DNA of 64,000 bases. Origin: Cinnamomum chago. Taxonomy: Eukaryota > Streptophyta > Magnoliopsida > Laurales > Lauraceae. The DNA lies in assembly GCA_038049695.1 (NCBI GenBank), contig CP142453.1, positions 34,824,501 to 34,888,500 on the forward strand. The letters are read 5' to 3'. Shown here piece after piece: positions 22,620 through 33,431 of the stretch (its first letter is position 1; each line of letters starts with the position of its first letter). The notes under the pieces are model-generated. The model had not been told where the DNA came from. It saw only the letters and a list, made by a program, of their open reading frames with translations, and did not search any database. A program made the translations under genes and the position numbers.

Positions 22620-23723
22620 ATGGCTCCAAAAGTTTCTCAACTGCGCAAGAAAACATGTCATTGTGGTAGTTCCTCCTCTGCCCCTACTTTTGACGGTGCT
22701 AGATTTCAGAGTTTAGTCAAAGAAAATTTGTTTACGAGTGTGTTTTCAAAGAAGCAAGTTATTGTTGAACGTCCCATTCGCTTGGCCAAGATAGAAATTG
22801 ATTTCAGTATGTGGCTCCGTGAAAGGGAATGGGATTCCCTCTATGTCTTTCACCCCACAGCCTATGGGTCGCTGGTTCAGGAATTTTACAACAACATTCA
22901 TGACTTTGGAGATGAATCATTTAAATCATTTGTTCGTGGGATGGTGATTGAAATCAATCCAAATTTCATAGGCCAATATCTTCAAATTGATAGGAGTATT
23001 GATGTAGACTACCCGACTCCAGAGCCCGATCCAGATGATATGGAAGATCCTGTAGCCAATATTGATTGGGATGAAGTGGTCACCACCCTTACTGGCGGTC
23101 GAAAGACTACATGGCCAGGTGGCATTTTGAAGCAGAAGTTTCTTACTCCATCCTACCGAATGCTAAATCTTTTTGTTTGCTATAATCTTCAGCCAAAAGG
23201 GAGAACATCAGAGGTGATACTGGAGACCGGCTACTTGTTATATGTGATTGGGACAGGGCGGCCTATCGATGTTCCTCTCACCATTTTTAAGCACATGTTG
23301 GCTGCCCCTCTGGGTGCTACGTCTACTGCTCTACCATACGGAGCACTCATCACTCGTATACTCTTCTCTAGGGGAGTAGCGGTTGGGCCACCTGATTATC
23401 TTGTGAAAGGGAGAGGGCCAATTACCTACCGCACCGTCAGCTTGTCATCCGCCCATGTTGATGACAGTGGTGATGAAGCTCCAGTTCCAGAAGAAGTAGC
23501 TGCTCCGGTTGATAATCAGTTTGAGTCTGCTGTACCTCGATATCTTCAAGACCTTGAAAATCGCCTCCTGGATCAGTCTACACAGATTGAGCTTCTTGAG
23601 CATCGCATGGACTCACAATTTCAGGATGTTTTTACTCAGATGAGGCAACTACAGATTGGCAGCAACCGGATTGAGGAAAAATTGGACTCTCTTCTTCATC
23701 GATTTCCTCCTCCTCCTCAGTAG
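22620..23723 (+). CDS. Env-position ORF, putative plant transposon protein
   Basis: Intact frame of 367 residues from the ATG at 22,620 (MAPKVSQLRKKTCHCG). An in-frame ATG at 22,533 would add 29 residues that look non-coding, so I prefer the inner start. The middle carries features seen in the 'putative plant transposon protein' family: WLREREWDSLYVFHP, IEINPNFIGQYL, WPGGILKQKFLTPSYRMLNL and LPYGALITRIL. The C-terminal 80 residues (LENRLLDQSTQIELLEHRMD onward) form a probable coiled coil ending in a proline-rich tail. It sits between pol and the 3' LTR, where Sireviruses carry an env-like gene, but I see no signal peptide or transmembrane segment. Role unknown. It is open while gag-pol is broken. 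Confidence 0.75.
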   Translation: MAPKVSQLRKKTCHCGSSSSAPTFDGARFQSLVKENLFTSVFSKKQVIVERPIRLAKIEIDFSMWLREREWDSLYVFHPTAYGSLVQEFYNNIHDFGDESFKSFVRGMVIEINPNFIGQYLQIDRSIDVDYPTPEPDPDDMEDPVANIDWDEVVTTLTGGRKTTWPGGILKQKFLTPSYRMLNLFVCYNLQPKGRTSEVILETGYLLYVIGTGRPIDVPLTIFKHMLAAPLGATSTALPYGALITRILFSRGVAVGPPDYLVKGRGPITYRTVSLSSAHVDDSGDEAPVPEEVAAPVDNQFESAVPRYLQDLENRLLDQSTQIELLEHRMDSQFQDVFTQMRQLQIGSNRIEEKLDSLLHRFPPPPQ

Positions 23724-23875
23724 TCCTCAGCAACTATCATTTTCTCCTCAACCGTTTATTTTCTGTGTGCCCTAGATTGATTATGTGTTTTTGTCTGTCA
23801 CGTCTCTCTCTTTTCATGTTTACTGTTAATTTTGCTATCAGTGTTCATTTTTCTTACCCTTGTCAATTTATGGCC

Positions 23876-23886
23876 AAAAAGGGGGA
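23876..23886 (+). promoter_or_regulatory. Upstream polypurine tract
   Basis: AAAAAGGGGGAG, preceded by TGGCC, about 230 bp before the 3' LTR. It duplicates the LTR-adjacent tract. Multiple polypurine tracts are a Sirevirus trait. Confidence 0.75.
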
Positions 23887-24100
23887 GACGAAGTTAGTTT
23901 AGTTGCTTAGTTGCTCTTCCTTCTCTTCTCTTTAATACTTTCGTTACTTTCTTATATTTTATCACGATCTTTTGTCAAAGATTGTCGGTGACAGGTATTG
24001 CAGGTATCAGCAATGGATGATGGTTTTGCTCGAGTATAGTTTTTTTTTGGATAGTTTTTGGGTAGATTTATTGTATTAGTTGTTTTGTCCATGAATTGCC

Positions 24101-24112
24101 AAAGGGGGAGAT
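24101..24112 (+). promoter_or_regulatory. Polypurine tract next to the 3' LTR
   Basis: AAAGGGGGAGAT directly abuts TGTAAG of the 3' LTR. It is the expected plus-strand primer in reverse transcription. Confidence 0.9.
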
Positions 24113-24917
24113 TGTAAGTATTTTTGAGTGTTGGCTAATTCATTGGGTGGACAAAATATGGGAGTTCATGTAATTTGCAATTCTTAGTTGGACCACTTCG
24201 TATTGAAGAAGAATTCCTAAGTAGCAGGAAGCAGGGAGTTTTCAGCATAGAGACAGACCGATCAATCAGACCTGCAGGCCGATCGATCGCCCAAAAAAAG
24301 GCATCAGTTAAAAGTCAGGCCGATCGATCGGACAGCGGCGAAGCCTCAGCTATTTTTTAGCCTCTTCCTTCTTATGTCCTGTTTTCCAATCCTATTCAAA
24401 CCCAATCTCTCCCATACGATTCTAGAGCTTATTTAAGGGTTTAAACCCTTCAGAAACCTTACCTCTCTCTGATCTAAACCCTAGATTATCCTAAGAGAGA
24501 TTTACTTCCTCCAGAGAATTCTTGTGAGAGATTTATGTGCTGAAGCCTAGTTCTCTGGAGAATCCCCATCCATCTTCCAGCCAATTCGCCTTGCTTAAGG
24601 CGTGGAGATTGAAGTACTGGAGAAGGTGAACGGCGTGGTCGTCGACAAGATTCACGGTGGTCCTTAGGTTGTGATCAACTGTAAAGGAGAGTGAGTTTAT
24701 CTTGTAACTTTTGAGTTTATAGTGCTTGATCTTTCTGGACCGGTGCTAGGTCCCGTGGTTTTTTTCCTTCACAGGGTTTTCCACGTAAAAAATCTTGTGT
24801 CCGTCTTCTTGATTGGTTGCTTGATTAACTTAGGTTTTGATTCCATATTCGTATCTTTGCTGGGATTTATTTTCCTTTCTGTTAGGTTTGTGTTTATCAA
24901 CCCTTCAGGAATTTTCA
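24113..24917 (+). repeat. 3' LTR of the Sirevirus
   Basis: It starts TGTAAGTATTTTTGAG and ends AATTTTCA, followed by the CCTTT target duplication. It is 805 bp, lacking a 21-bp piece between two palindromic boxes that is present in the 5' copy, and otherwise differs by about a dozen substitutions, several in the CGATCGATCG boxes. Confidence 0.93.
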
Positions 24918-24922
24918 CCTTT

Positions 24923-26508
24923 TTTATCTGAAATTCATAGTGCTCTTTGCTAATTAAGTGTGCATTGTATCTAGACCTCTGATTGAAGAGGACTAAGTCC
25001 ACAATTCATGGGTTTGTTTGCTTTCTTCATTTTTCCTTTAAGTTCTTAAAAGAGTAATTCTCAAGCATGACTTCTTTATTCTCTTCTCTTTTTTTTTCTT
25101 CTTTTTTTCCCTTTTTTTGTTGATTTTGATGCATTTGCAAAAAGATTCACACACCACATGAAAATAGGAAGTTCTACTGAGGCTATTTATATATTAATGC
25201 TGCTAGGATTTAACTATTTTTGTTGTGACCTTTTTCTATTATTTTGACCTTAGGTTGTAGCTTCTCAGAAGTTGCTTTCTTATTTAGTCGCTTGATCCAA
25301 TACAAGTATTAGTAATTTTAGAAAAGGAAAATGGGATACTTGCTAATGTAGATTTCCTCCCTTTCAGTTTATTGTTGTTTGTTTACTTTCTTTTCATCTT
25401 ACTGAAAAAAGATCTCATAATCATATTTGAGGAGAGTATCAACTGTTTCCACATCTGTTAAGCATATGGGGCAAGCATTGACAATTACCTGTTGCTACTG
25501 CAATGGATTATCCATAGTTTAACCATTCAAAAAAGATTATCTGTAGTTCATATGTTGCTTAGTAGCATATGTATTTGAAGGCAAGGACTCTATGAGGGGC
25601 TTAATGTGCCAAATACTTGCCAAAGGGCTATGAACAGTTGCAACCCCCTTAGAAAGAAAGAAAGAAAGAAAAGAAAAGTAAATTTTTTTTTTTTGTTATT
25701 GGCAATGGTTTTATAATATATTGGGAAGCTATACAGTCTGAACTGAGTAAGGATGGAAGTTTCTTTTATGATTGATGGATTATTGATGGATTATCTCTTA
25801 CACTTTGAACAATCCATAAGCACAGAATCTGTGAACAATGAAAATAGTAAAAGAACAAGATCATGCCACAGCTTGGGATTGAGTTGTATTTGAATGTCCC
25901 TTTCTCATTTCCTCCTTTCTGACTTTTATATTGTTATCTCTATCATTTCATTAGATTCTTCATTTCATTAGATTCTTTAATGGTAGACTTTTGTGAAGGA
26001 GTTGAAGAGAACAACTTTTGCTTCAGAGATGAAGGTTGTGTGCTTGGGCTCAAGGAAGAAGTTTTGCATTAATTTAGGTTTCTTCCTTTCTTTTAGATGC
26101 GTTACAGAAAATTCATCTTCTTTGGTTCAAGAGGAATGTTCCATTGCGAAACATCCTTAGTGAAAGTTTGATTTGGGTGAAATTGGTCATTTTTCTGGGA
26201 GGGGCACCACTAGCTTTGATTTTATAGCTGGCAGTGTGTAAAGTACGGTGTAGTGTGTTTGATTTCGATCTCGATAGATAGATGAGAAGTATTTCTTTGT
26301 CAATGCATGCAAATTTCTTTTTAAAATTTCTTTGTCAATCTTTATTTTTCTGTCGGAAGAGAACTCAAAGCTGAAGATGACACAAGATTATCACAAATTG
26401 ATCTTTTGTTTTTTTTTGTTTTCGCTGAATACAACTTGATCATTTATTACTTCAACTTTGTTTTAGTCAATTTCAATTTGTTTGGTTATTTTCTTTTTTG
26501 GTTTTCAG
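24923..26508. other. CACTA interior right of the Sirevirus
   Basis: Intron-like AT-rich sequence without a supported gene. A short AAAG microsatellite occurs near 25,650-25,680. Confidence 0.5.
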
Positions 26509-26510
26509 CT

Positions 26511-26817
26511 ATGGCGAATCAAATTGCAGTAACTGTGAGAAAGATGCTGAACATAAGCACCCCCATCTTATGTAACTCAGGTTGGTTTTAAATCCTGTTG
26601 GATCAATGTTTTTGGTTTCATTAGTGAATCCAATGTTTCATTCTTCAGATACATGAACATTAGTATTTTTTTTTCAGATGGTGTTCATGCAAAGAGAAAG
26701 ATAAACAGCAAACCAAAAGCTTGGGACGTAGAGTTAGAAGAAGAACATTCTCAGTCTCTATCCCATTCCCAACAGGAGCAGACCATGGTCTCTCCACTCT
26801 TGAATATGAACATATAA
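26511..26817 (+). pseudogene. Captured two-exon gene 3' fragment, unidentified
   Basis: An exon 26,509-26,580 follows a TTTTCAG acceptor and contains an in-frame ATG (MANQIAVTVRKMLNIST). It ends at a GT donor. A second exon 26,678-26,817 starts after TTTTTCAG, continues the same phase (GVHAKRKINSKPKAWDVELE, then a Gln/Ser-rich end) and closes with TAA. Joined length from this ATG is 69 residues. With the fragment at 14,326 it may form one chimeric gene whose intron was hit by the Sirevirus, although phases do not join directly without another exon. No family recognised. Confidence 0.4.
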
Positions 26818-27059
26818 TTGTCAAAATGCATTTTTTTTAATTTTATAATGGTAATGGTAAAGTGTTTTCAATGTTGCAAGGATGTTTGAATATTAATATG
26901 AAGTGAAATGAATTTTCTTGTTTCATTTGTTGATGATTTTGGAATGGAAATGGATGTAGGCTGTGTAGCAGATGTGGTCTTGAATAATGGAATTAGATAT
27001 TTCAATTTATTCCTGTGACAAACAGGAAAAGAAATTTAAAAATCAAATAAATAAAAAAA

Positions 27060-27577
27060 ATTATTCCCTGCGAGAAACGACGCCGGCAAAAAGAATTTGA
27101 AAAAATAATTTTCGTAAATTTTAAATCTTTTCCTGGCGCAAAAAACGCCAGCGAAAGTTTTTCTAAATTTATTTTTGAAAAAATAAACCACTTTTTCCGG
27201 CGCAAATCAACGCCGGCGAAAGTCTTTCTAAATTTATTTTTTAAAAAATAAACCACTTTTCCCGGCGCAAAATAACGCCGGGAAAATTTTTGCTAACATT
27301 TATTTTTGAAAAAATAAAATCTTTTCCCGGCGCAAAATAACGCCGGGAAAAGTTTTTCTAGACATTTATTTTTAAAAAATAAAACTCTTTTCCCGGCGAA
27401 ATAAAACGCCGGTAATGTAGGACTTTTATCGGCGTTGCCTTTTTCTCGCCGGCAAAAGCTATTACTGGCAAGCTTTTCCCGGCTCAAGAAAAATCGCCGG
27501 TAATAGACATTGCCGGCGTTTAATGGACCTTTACCGGCGCTTTTTTAGCGCCGACAAAAGTGCAAATTGTTGTAGTG
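27060..27577. repeat. Right subterminal CGCCGG tandem array
   Basis: About five tandem units of 60-65 bp, each with TTTTTGAAAAAATAAA then TTTTCCCGGCGCAAAATAAC and GCCGGGAAAA. They grade into TTACCGGCG words at the right terminus. This mirrors the left subterminal array and is the likely transposon-protein binding region. Minus-strand frames across it are artefacts. Confidence 0.85.
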
Positions 27578-27879
27578 ATCCTAATGTAACTTGTAATTGA
27601 AGTGGTTAAGTTGTGGATGTTGTCAATTTGTAACTTTAAACTTAGGAGATATGCGAGATATGTAAGCAACTTAAGTAAATATATATGGGATGTTGATGGA
27701 TTGATTGAATGTCAATTGAATGCATGAAATATTTTTGTTTGTATTTAAACTCATAAATGTTGTATTTGAAGCACATAGGGGGCTTTTGATGTAAATGTAT
27801 TGGACCCCTTCCTTAGGATTTTTTTTCCAAATTTATACAGCTTCATCACTTACAATGCTACGGTCATCACCGACCCTAA

Positions 27880-30060
27880 TTTAACGCCCCAGTTCCAAAT
27901 AACAAGAAAACCGTCAAGGTACCCGAAGTTGGTGTGACTTCCTAGAAACTCCGAGAACTTCCAAGATCGTAGGTCCGCAGTGAGGTCCAATTTAAAACTT
28001 TTTGAACAATATAACATCAATAATTGAATTTCGGAAGCATGTAAAATATAACTAAAGCAATAGCGGAAGCATAAGGTATCACATGAACTATATCAAATGT
28101 AGCAGGGCTAAAGTCCAGCCTAAAATAACAAAGTATGAATATCAAAGGTTATACATATCAAACAAACTCCTTGCTCACAACAAGATCACTCAAACCTAAA
28201 AGAACGTATACTCTCAAGTCCCCAGTGCAGGCACTCCATCATCCAGCTCGACTTTCTGGTCAGCTGGTCCTCAACCGTAGTCACCAGCTACAAGCGCCTC
28301 GACGAGCGCTTCGTCCTCATAGTAGGGGTCGAAACCTAAGCACTTAGAATGTGTCTGATCCAAAGATCTGGCAAGGCACAGTATACAAGTAACAAATGAT
28401 GTATACATCAAAAGAGTAGAGACGAACATATAATCAATGAGAATAACAATGATACATAATCTAGGCAACTGAGCATGATAAGTAGTTAGAATTAAGATAA
28501 ATAAGTCAATTAGTCTAACAGACATCAAAGTGACACATTCACACAACTAGATACCGCGGGATTTTATGCCACGACCCTCCCATACTGAACACAGTCGCGG
28601 TGGGGAAAATGGTAATCAGTGCTGGGGAATGATGGGCCCCGCAACATCCATATCATCACTCATCACTCAGAAGACTAGACCTGGTATCACACCACCCGTC
28701 TAAAACATAGCTCATCATGATAGCCCACTTAACACTCAGCACTCAATACTCATACTAGCTCCTACCAGTGATGATCAGTCAAAAGGCCGAGCTTAGAATA
28801 TCTGAGTGAATGTTAATGCCAACTTAAGGAAACAATACAGGTCTACGTCTGTCTAAGCTTGCCTTGCTTGAGCAAGGTCCTGACAAATCCCTAAGACGTC
28901 CAAGTACTAGTTCAATCCATGGAACACAGTCCAGGTTCGTCCAACATTAGGTCCATACCAAGGTCCACCAAATCCATAGCCTGGTCTAATACAGTCTAAA
29001 TAAGGTAACAAGTTCATTTCCAATAATAATCAATCCATTCTCATCCATAATGAGTCACATGACCATTATAATCAACCTCTCCATCCTAGGGTATCACACA
29101 TCCAAACTTAGGCCATATAAGGGCCCGCCTAGCCACAGACATACGTCATTGATCACCAAATTACATCACCAGGTTACCTCTAAGTAATCCTAGGTTCAGG
29201 TCATCCATTTTCCATTTAATTATCAGTAATAAGAAATAGTAAGGATATAAGAGTCATAGTGATGCATTAAGTGAAATAAACCTCCAAGTAAGAGAATCAA
29301 CGAGAAATATCGAAAGTCCATCCTAAGTAATTGTCCACTTTCAGGTCCAGGTCCATATCAATTAATTTGATCTCTAAATGAAGTCTCAGATGCCAATGGA
29401 TACTCTGTTTGGTGCTCTAGAAGTTACGGGCATCTTCAATGACGTTTAAGGATCGAATCACCATCAATTCCACACCCTAGACCCTACTTGGCAGTCCCCA
29501 TGAGTCAAGGTTGAGCGACACCATTGACTCGTACTTGGGAGATCAACGGAAGTATATTTGGATGGTCAATGGACCCCACAATCGATCACAACCTTAGAAA
29601 ATGAAAGTTGGAAATTCACTGAACACAGTGTATCCGGTCGACCGAGCACAGGGTCCGGTCGACCGAGTACACTGCACTGTCAGGATGTTGACTCCCAGGT
29701 CAACCTTCTGTGTAGTGTGCTCGATCGACATCTTGGCCTGATCGATCGACCACGTACACTGAAGACTACAGACAGGCACCTTGCAGGCAATGTCCTGATC
29801 CTGAAATTTCTCTGGGTGTCCGGTTGACCTCTTGTCTTGGGCGGTCGATCGCATACACTGAAATCCTGCATTAAATGGATGTCTCAGCTCTTAGTTTCCC
29901 CCTGAAATTCCTTTGTGTCCAGTTGACCTGGAATAGGGTTCGGTCGACCACGCACACTGATTTTTAGGGTCTGAGGGAAAGTCCAACTTCTCAGTTAATT
30001 CCCTGAAATGTCTGTGTATCAAGTCAACCGAGCAAAGGGTCCAGTTGACCGGGTATGCTA
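27880..30060 (-). mobile_element. Probable LTR fragment, minus-strand, gypsy-like
   Basis: The left edge reads TTTAACGCCCCAGTTCC, close to the inverse of an LTR end of the GGGGCGTTACA type found in plant Ty3/gypsy chromoviruses. The following 2 kb (with ACCGCGGGATTTTATGCC near 28,553 and GTCGCGGTGGGG near 28,591) is non-coding, as expected of a long LTR read backwards. It ends in a palindrome-rich tandem array. No coding domain or target duplication confirms it. Confidence 0.35.
29632..30055. repeat. Palindrome-rich degenerate tandem array
   Basis: About four or five diverged units of 110-120 bp. Each has a GGTCGACC or CGATCGA box pair, 'cacactga' and 'cctgaaat'. Boxes include CCGGTCGACCGAG (twice near 29,634-29,668), CTCGATCGAC, TGATCGATCGACC and TTCGGTCGACCAC. 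The design parallels the CGATCGATCG clusters of the Sirevirus LTRs. Confidence 0.7.
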
Positions 30061-30944
30061 GACTGTAAGACGAATTGAAGAACGAAAGAGGGGCGTTGAA
30101 TTATAGTTATGCCCAACATCTTTTGGCCCTGTTATCTTCATTTATTGAGAAGAAAAGTCTTTTTCTTGATCTCCTTTTCTTCCCTGATTTAAAGAGGGTG
30201 GAAAGGAGGAGCGTGTTATACTCAGTGGGAGGATGAGAGTGATAATCCAATGGTTAAAAAAATGGGTAAAAAAATGGGGATCATGATCATCGGTCAGTGA
30301 AATAGGGTAAAAATGTGACCTCTGGCTGCATATCGCTTGGTTGTGTACTGTTTTGGATGGTAAGAATGCATGGGTTCAGGAAGTGGTTGTGGGCCAGTTG
30401 TTCTAGGGTAAAAGAGTTTATATAGAATGAGAACCAATTTTTCTTTTTAAGAACAGAAATTGAAACATGGAAAATCAATGACAGCCACATCTATCTCATG
30501 TCCATTTTCTTGGAAAGTAAGGCAATTTTGTCATCTGGTATACTCTACCATTGAGGGAGCCCTTATTGAGGCGGGATCTCTAAAGCTTTTGACCCACAAT
30601 GATCGTGAGTATACCAATCACAACCAATCATGTTATGATTGGTTTGCTTTGGGGTTCACATCCACGTATCAACTGTTGATAGGGCCACACCAATCTCCAA
30701 AATAAATAAAAAAACTATCTACGAATTTTGTTATGAGAAGGACTGGGATTGAAATCATTTACTCCACAAAGATAGCAAGATGAGAAAGAATCCTAGAATC
30801 TCTTGTCCGGTTCCTCAACAAATTGTCTTGGGATTCCTTTTAATTGTTTCAAATAATTTTTTCTATTGTTAGAATTAAATGGATGGATCTGATTTCGTCG
30901 TAGATTATAGTGTTTTAAGTGCATTGAAGCAATTTGAAGGCATT
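30061..30944. other. Intergenic, no gene seen
   Basis: No supported gene. A small perfect hairpin, AACCAATCAT / ATGATTGGTT, lies at about 30,622-30,645. Confidence 0.5.
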
Positions 30945-31215
30945 ATTTAATGAGAAAATTAGGGAAAGGTCCCTCATAGAGGTCTTGTAAGGCCTCCAAT
31001 CCATCAACTTTTCCTCTAAGGCCTGTAGTTCATGCAGCTTGGACATATTTCGGTGAGAGGTCCCTAGATACGCCACCTCATGGCGAGAGGTCCATAGATA
31101 CGCCACCTCATACATTTTCATACTGATTTTCCTTTTCAACTGTTTAGGCATGAAATTTTGAATTTTAAAAATTCAAATCTCCCATTCCCCCTCGTTCGTT
31201 CTCTCTCATTTTCTA
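30945..31215. repeat. Dispersed repeat, copy 1
   Basis: Shares with 37,255-37,480 a 5' part on 'gagaggtccct' themes and a stronger 3' part: CATTTTCATACTGATTTTCC, TTTCAACTGTTTAGG and AAATCTCCCATTC. Within this copy GGCGAGAGGTCC...CGCCACCTCAT is repeated twice (31,052-31,111). No ends or coding sequence were identified, so it may be part of an unclassified non-autonomous element. Confidence 0.5.
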
Positions 31216-31736
31216 TTGTCTCGGAAAACTCCATTGGAAGAAGAAGAGAGTCGATCATTGCTCGCCGCTGCACCATCTGAAGTTGCAGAAGGATCATCGA
31301 CTACCTGCACCATCTGTAGTTACAGAAGGATCATGACCTACCGCTGCACCATCTGAATGGTGAGAGGTCTGCGCATCAATAAAAAAAGAACGGGTGATCG
31401 GACCTGACAACACTCCGGAAGGGTAGATCGGTCCATTGGAGAAGGGGTGATCGGATCTTCAACAAGTCTTTGCTTGGTCGCGGTTCTGTGCGTCAATAGA
31501 AGAAGAAGAAACTAAGGATCGTCAACATTCAGTTTGTTCTCAGTTGGACCCCACATCGCCGAGGACAGCACGCTAGAATCATCGCCGCTGCAGTTGCAAC
31601 TGCTGCTGCCTCATGGGGATCGAAGGTCCGCCGTCGCCGCTGCGCTGTTGCCATGGATGGAGAAGACAGCAAGGTTGTTCTTCTGTTCTGGTTGCAGGAC
31701 AGAACGGTTGAAGAAGAAGAACAACAAAACGCGATG
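31216..31736. other. Intergenic, no supported gene
   Basis: Contains CACCATCTGAAGTTGCAGAA-type short repeats (31,270-31,360). A 79-codon frame at 31,534-31,773 runs into the CACTA terminus and has no recognised domain. Confidence 0.4.
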
Positions 31737-31929
31737 CACTACAAGAAATTTAGGCTGTTGCGACGAAATTTGATGACGAATTTTTTTTTTGTCTTAAAAG
31801 AACACCCAAAGGGGACGAAATATAAATTTTGTCGTCTGTTTTCATTTTTTTCAAAAGTATAGGAGACGAAAACAAAATTTCGTTTACAAAAATATGGCGC
31901 CAACTTGTTTTGTGTTGGCGCCAATTATT

Positions 31930-32520
31930 TTAGCTCATTAGAGACGAAAATTGTTGTCACAAAATATAATTTTTTTTTGCGACGAACGTAATTCATCACC
32001 AATAAGGATAAGTTATGGAAGACGAACATATTTCGTCACCAAAATAAGGCGCCAATTTCATTTTGCTTTGGCGCGGATTATTTTAGCTCATTGGAGACGA
32101 ACATTTTTGTCACAAAATATAATTTGTTTTTGTGACGAACTTAATTTGTCACTAATAAGGATAAGTTATGGAAGACGAAAATATTTCGTCACTAGAATAA
32201 TGTGCCAATTTCATTTGCGGGCGCGAATTATTTTAGCTCATTGGAGACGAAATTTTTTGTCAGAAAATATAATTTGTTTTTGCGACGAACGTAATTCGTC
32301 ACCAATAAGGATAAGTTATAGACAACGGACATATTTTGTCACCAAAATAAGACGCCAATTTCATTTGCTTTGGCGCGAATTATTTTAGCTCATTGGAGAC
32401 GAAAATTTTTGTCACAAAATATAATTTGTTTTTGTGACGAACATAATTCGTCACTATTAAGGATAAGTTATGGAAGACGAAAATATTTGTTCACCAAAAT
32501 AAGGCGCCAATTTCATTTGC
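31930..32520. repeat. Four tandem units of about 152 bp
   Basis: Units begin TTTTAGCTCATT(A/G)GAGACG near 31,930, 32,083, 32,233 and 32,385. Each carries GTCACAAAATATAATTTG, GCGACGAACGTAATTC, AATAAGGATAAGTTATGG and AAGGCGCCAATTTCATTTG. A short GGTGGCACCAATTTC duplication follows. The frames across the array are repeat artefacts. Confidence 0.92.
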
Positions 32521-33075
32521 GGTGGCACCAATTTCATTTGCGGTGGCACCAATTTCGTTCGCACTTGAACCTATTCCTCTCTTACAAATATTGCTTTGGA
32601 AAAGCCTTTAAAATGACTAAAATGCCCCCCCCCCCAAGGCCCTAACTTCCATCCCCCCCCCCCACCCCAATCCAACGCCCCTTTTCCAAAATCCATTTCC
32701 CCCTTTGTCCCTCTATCTATCCCGGTCTCTCTTTTCCAAACCCTTTTCCCCCTTTTCCAAAACCCTTTTCCAGAAGAGGAGAGAAGAACCCTTTTCCCCA
32801 TTTTCCAAAACCCTTTTCCAACATCTCCCACCCATCGTCTCAAGCAGCAACCCCATGGCCCATTGGCCCCCATCAATCATCATCACCCTCCATCAACACA
32901 CGCATGCAGACCCATCCTTGATCAGTGATCCCTCTCATCTCTACTTCTCTCAGTCTCTCTCGCCTAGAATTCCCAAATGCAGCCACCATCACCAATCACC
33001 ATCATCTGGGCCCATCATCCTCCATCCAAGAGTCCACCGCCGCCAGGTACACCTACCTCTCTCAGTCTCTGCTAC

Positions 33076-33386
33076 CGTGAGAACTTGGTCCGGGCGGTAC
33101 CCTTAACCACGGGGCGTAGAGTGTCAACCACGGGCTTCAAACGGTGAGTCTCTGTTAGCGCGCATCAGAAATATCTAAGTCCTGACCTTGGGCTTATAAG
33201 TCAAACCCCGTATTAACTTAGCATGAGGCTTTTTAAAACCATGCGTCCCCGAAAATCGTAAGAACACCGAAGTTAAGCGTGCTCGGGCGGGAGCAGTATT
33301 AGGATGGGTGACCTCCTGGGAAGTCCTCCCGCCTGCACGTGGGCCAAAGCGGACAATTTCATGTTGAGTTGGGCGGGGCTGTGACA
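33076..33386 (+). repeat. Cassandra LTR 1 with 5S-like segment
   Basis: 311 bp, ending GGCTGTGACA before the primer-binding site at 33,389-33,400. The 5S-like part, about 33,241-33,327, contains GAAGTTAAGCGTGCTCGGGC and AGGATGGGTGACCTCCTGGG, equivalent to box A and box C of the 5S internal promoter. The 5' third of the 5S gene is not recognisable, so this is not a 5S rRNA gene. Confidence 0.85.
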
Positions 33387-33431
33387 GTTGGTATCAGAGC
33401 CGATGACGACTCTATTTCTAGTGGGGGAGAA

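Larger units (their letters stand above)
15731..24917 (+). mobile_element. Sirevirus-type Ty1/copia retrotransposon
   Basis: Two LTRs (15,731-16,556 and 24,113-24,917) flank a primer-binding site, a gag-pol frame, an extra ORF and two polypurine tracts. CCTTT occurs on each side (15,726-15,730 and 24,918-24,922), a perfect 5-bp target duplication. Domain order is gag, protease, integrase, reverse transcriptase, RNase H, which defines copia. The long Gag with coiled coil, the ORF downstream of pol and the repeated AAAGGGGGAG tract point to the Sirevirus lineage. By eye the LTRs differ at about a dozen positions plus one 21-bp gap, so the insertion is fairly recent and younger than its CACTA host. 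Three in-frame stops in gag-pol make it non-autonomous. Confidence 0.95.
13408..27577. mobile_element. CACTA element with nested Sirevirus
   Basis: The left terminus CACTACAACAATTTGCACTT and the right terminus are perfect inverse copies over about 20 bp, continuing into TTTATCGGCG on the left and TTTGTCGGCG on the right. Direct copies of ATC flank it (13,405-13,407 and 27,578-27,580), the 3-bp duplication typical of CACTA. Without the nested 9.2-kb Sirevirus the element is about 5.0 kb. It has no TNP2 or TNPA coding sequence, so it is non-autonomous. The subterminal regions are dense in CGCCGG(C/G)AAAA motifs. Gene-like exons lie on both sides of the Sirevirus (14,326-14,594 and 26,511-26,817). 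Confidence 0.9.

Noticed and set aside
27002..27487. Minus-strand frames of 84 and 64 codons
   Set aside because: They are produced by the CGCCGG subterminal tandem repeats of the CACTA.
31930..32520. CRISPR-like regular repeats
   Set aside because: The units are long and contiguous with no spacers, and the DNA is a plant nuclear transposon.
31951..32645. Frames of 145 and 91 codons with repeated SQNIICFCDE-type text
   Set aside because: They are translations of the 152-bp tandem DNA repeats, with no independent protein signal.
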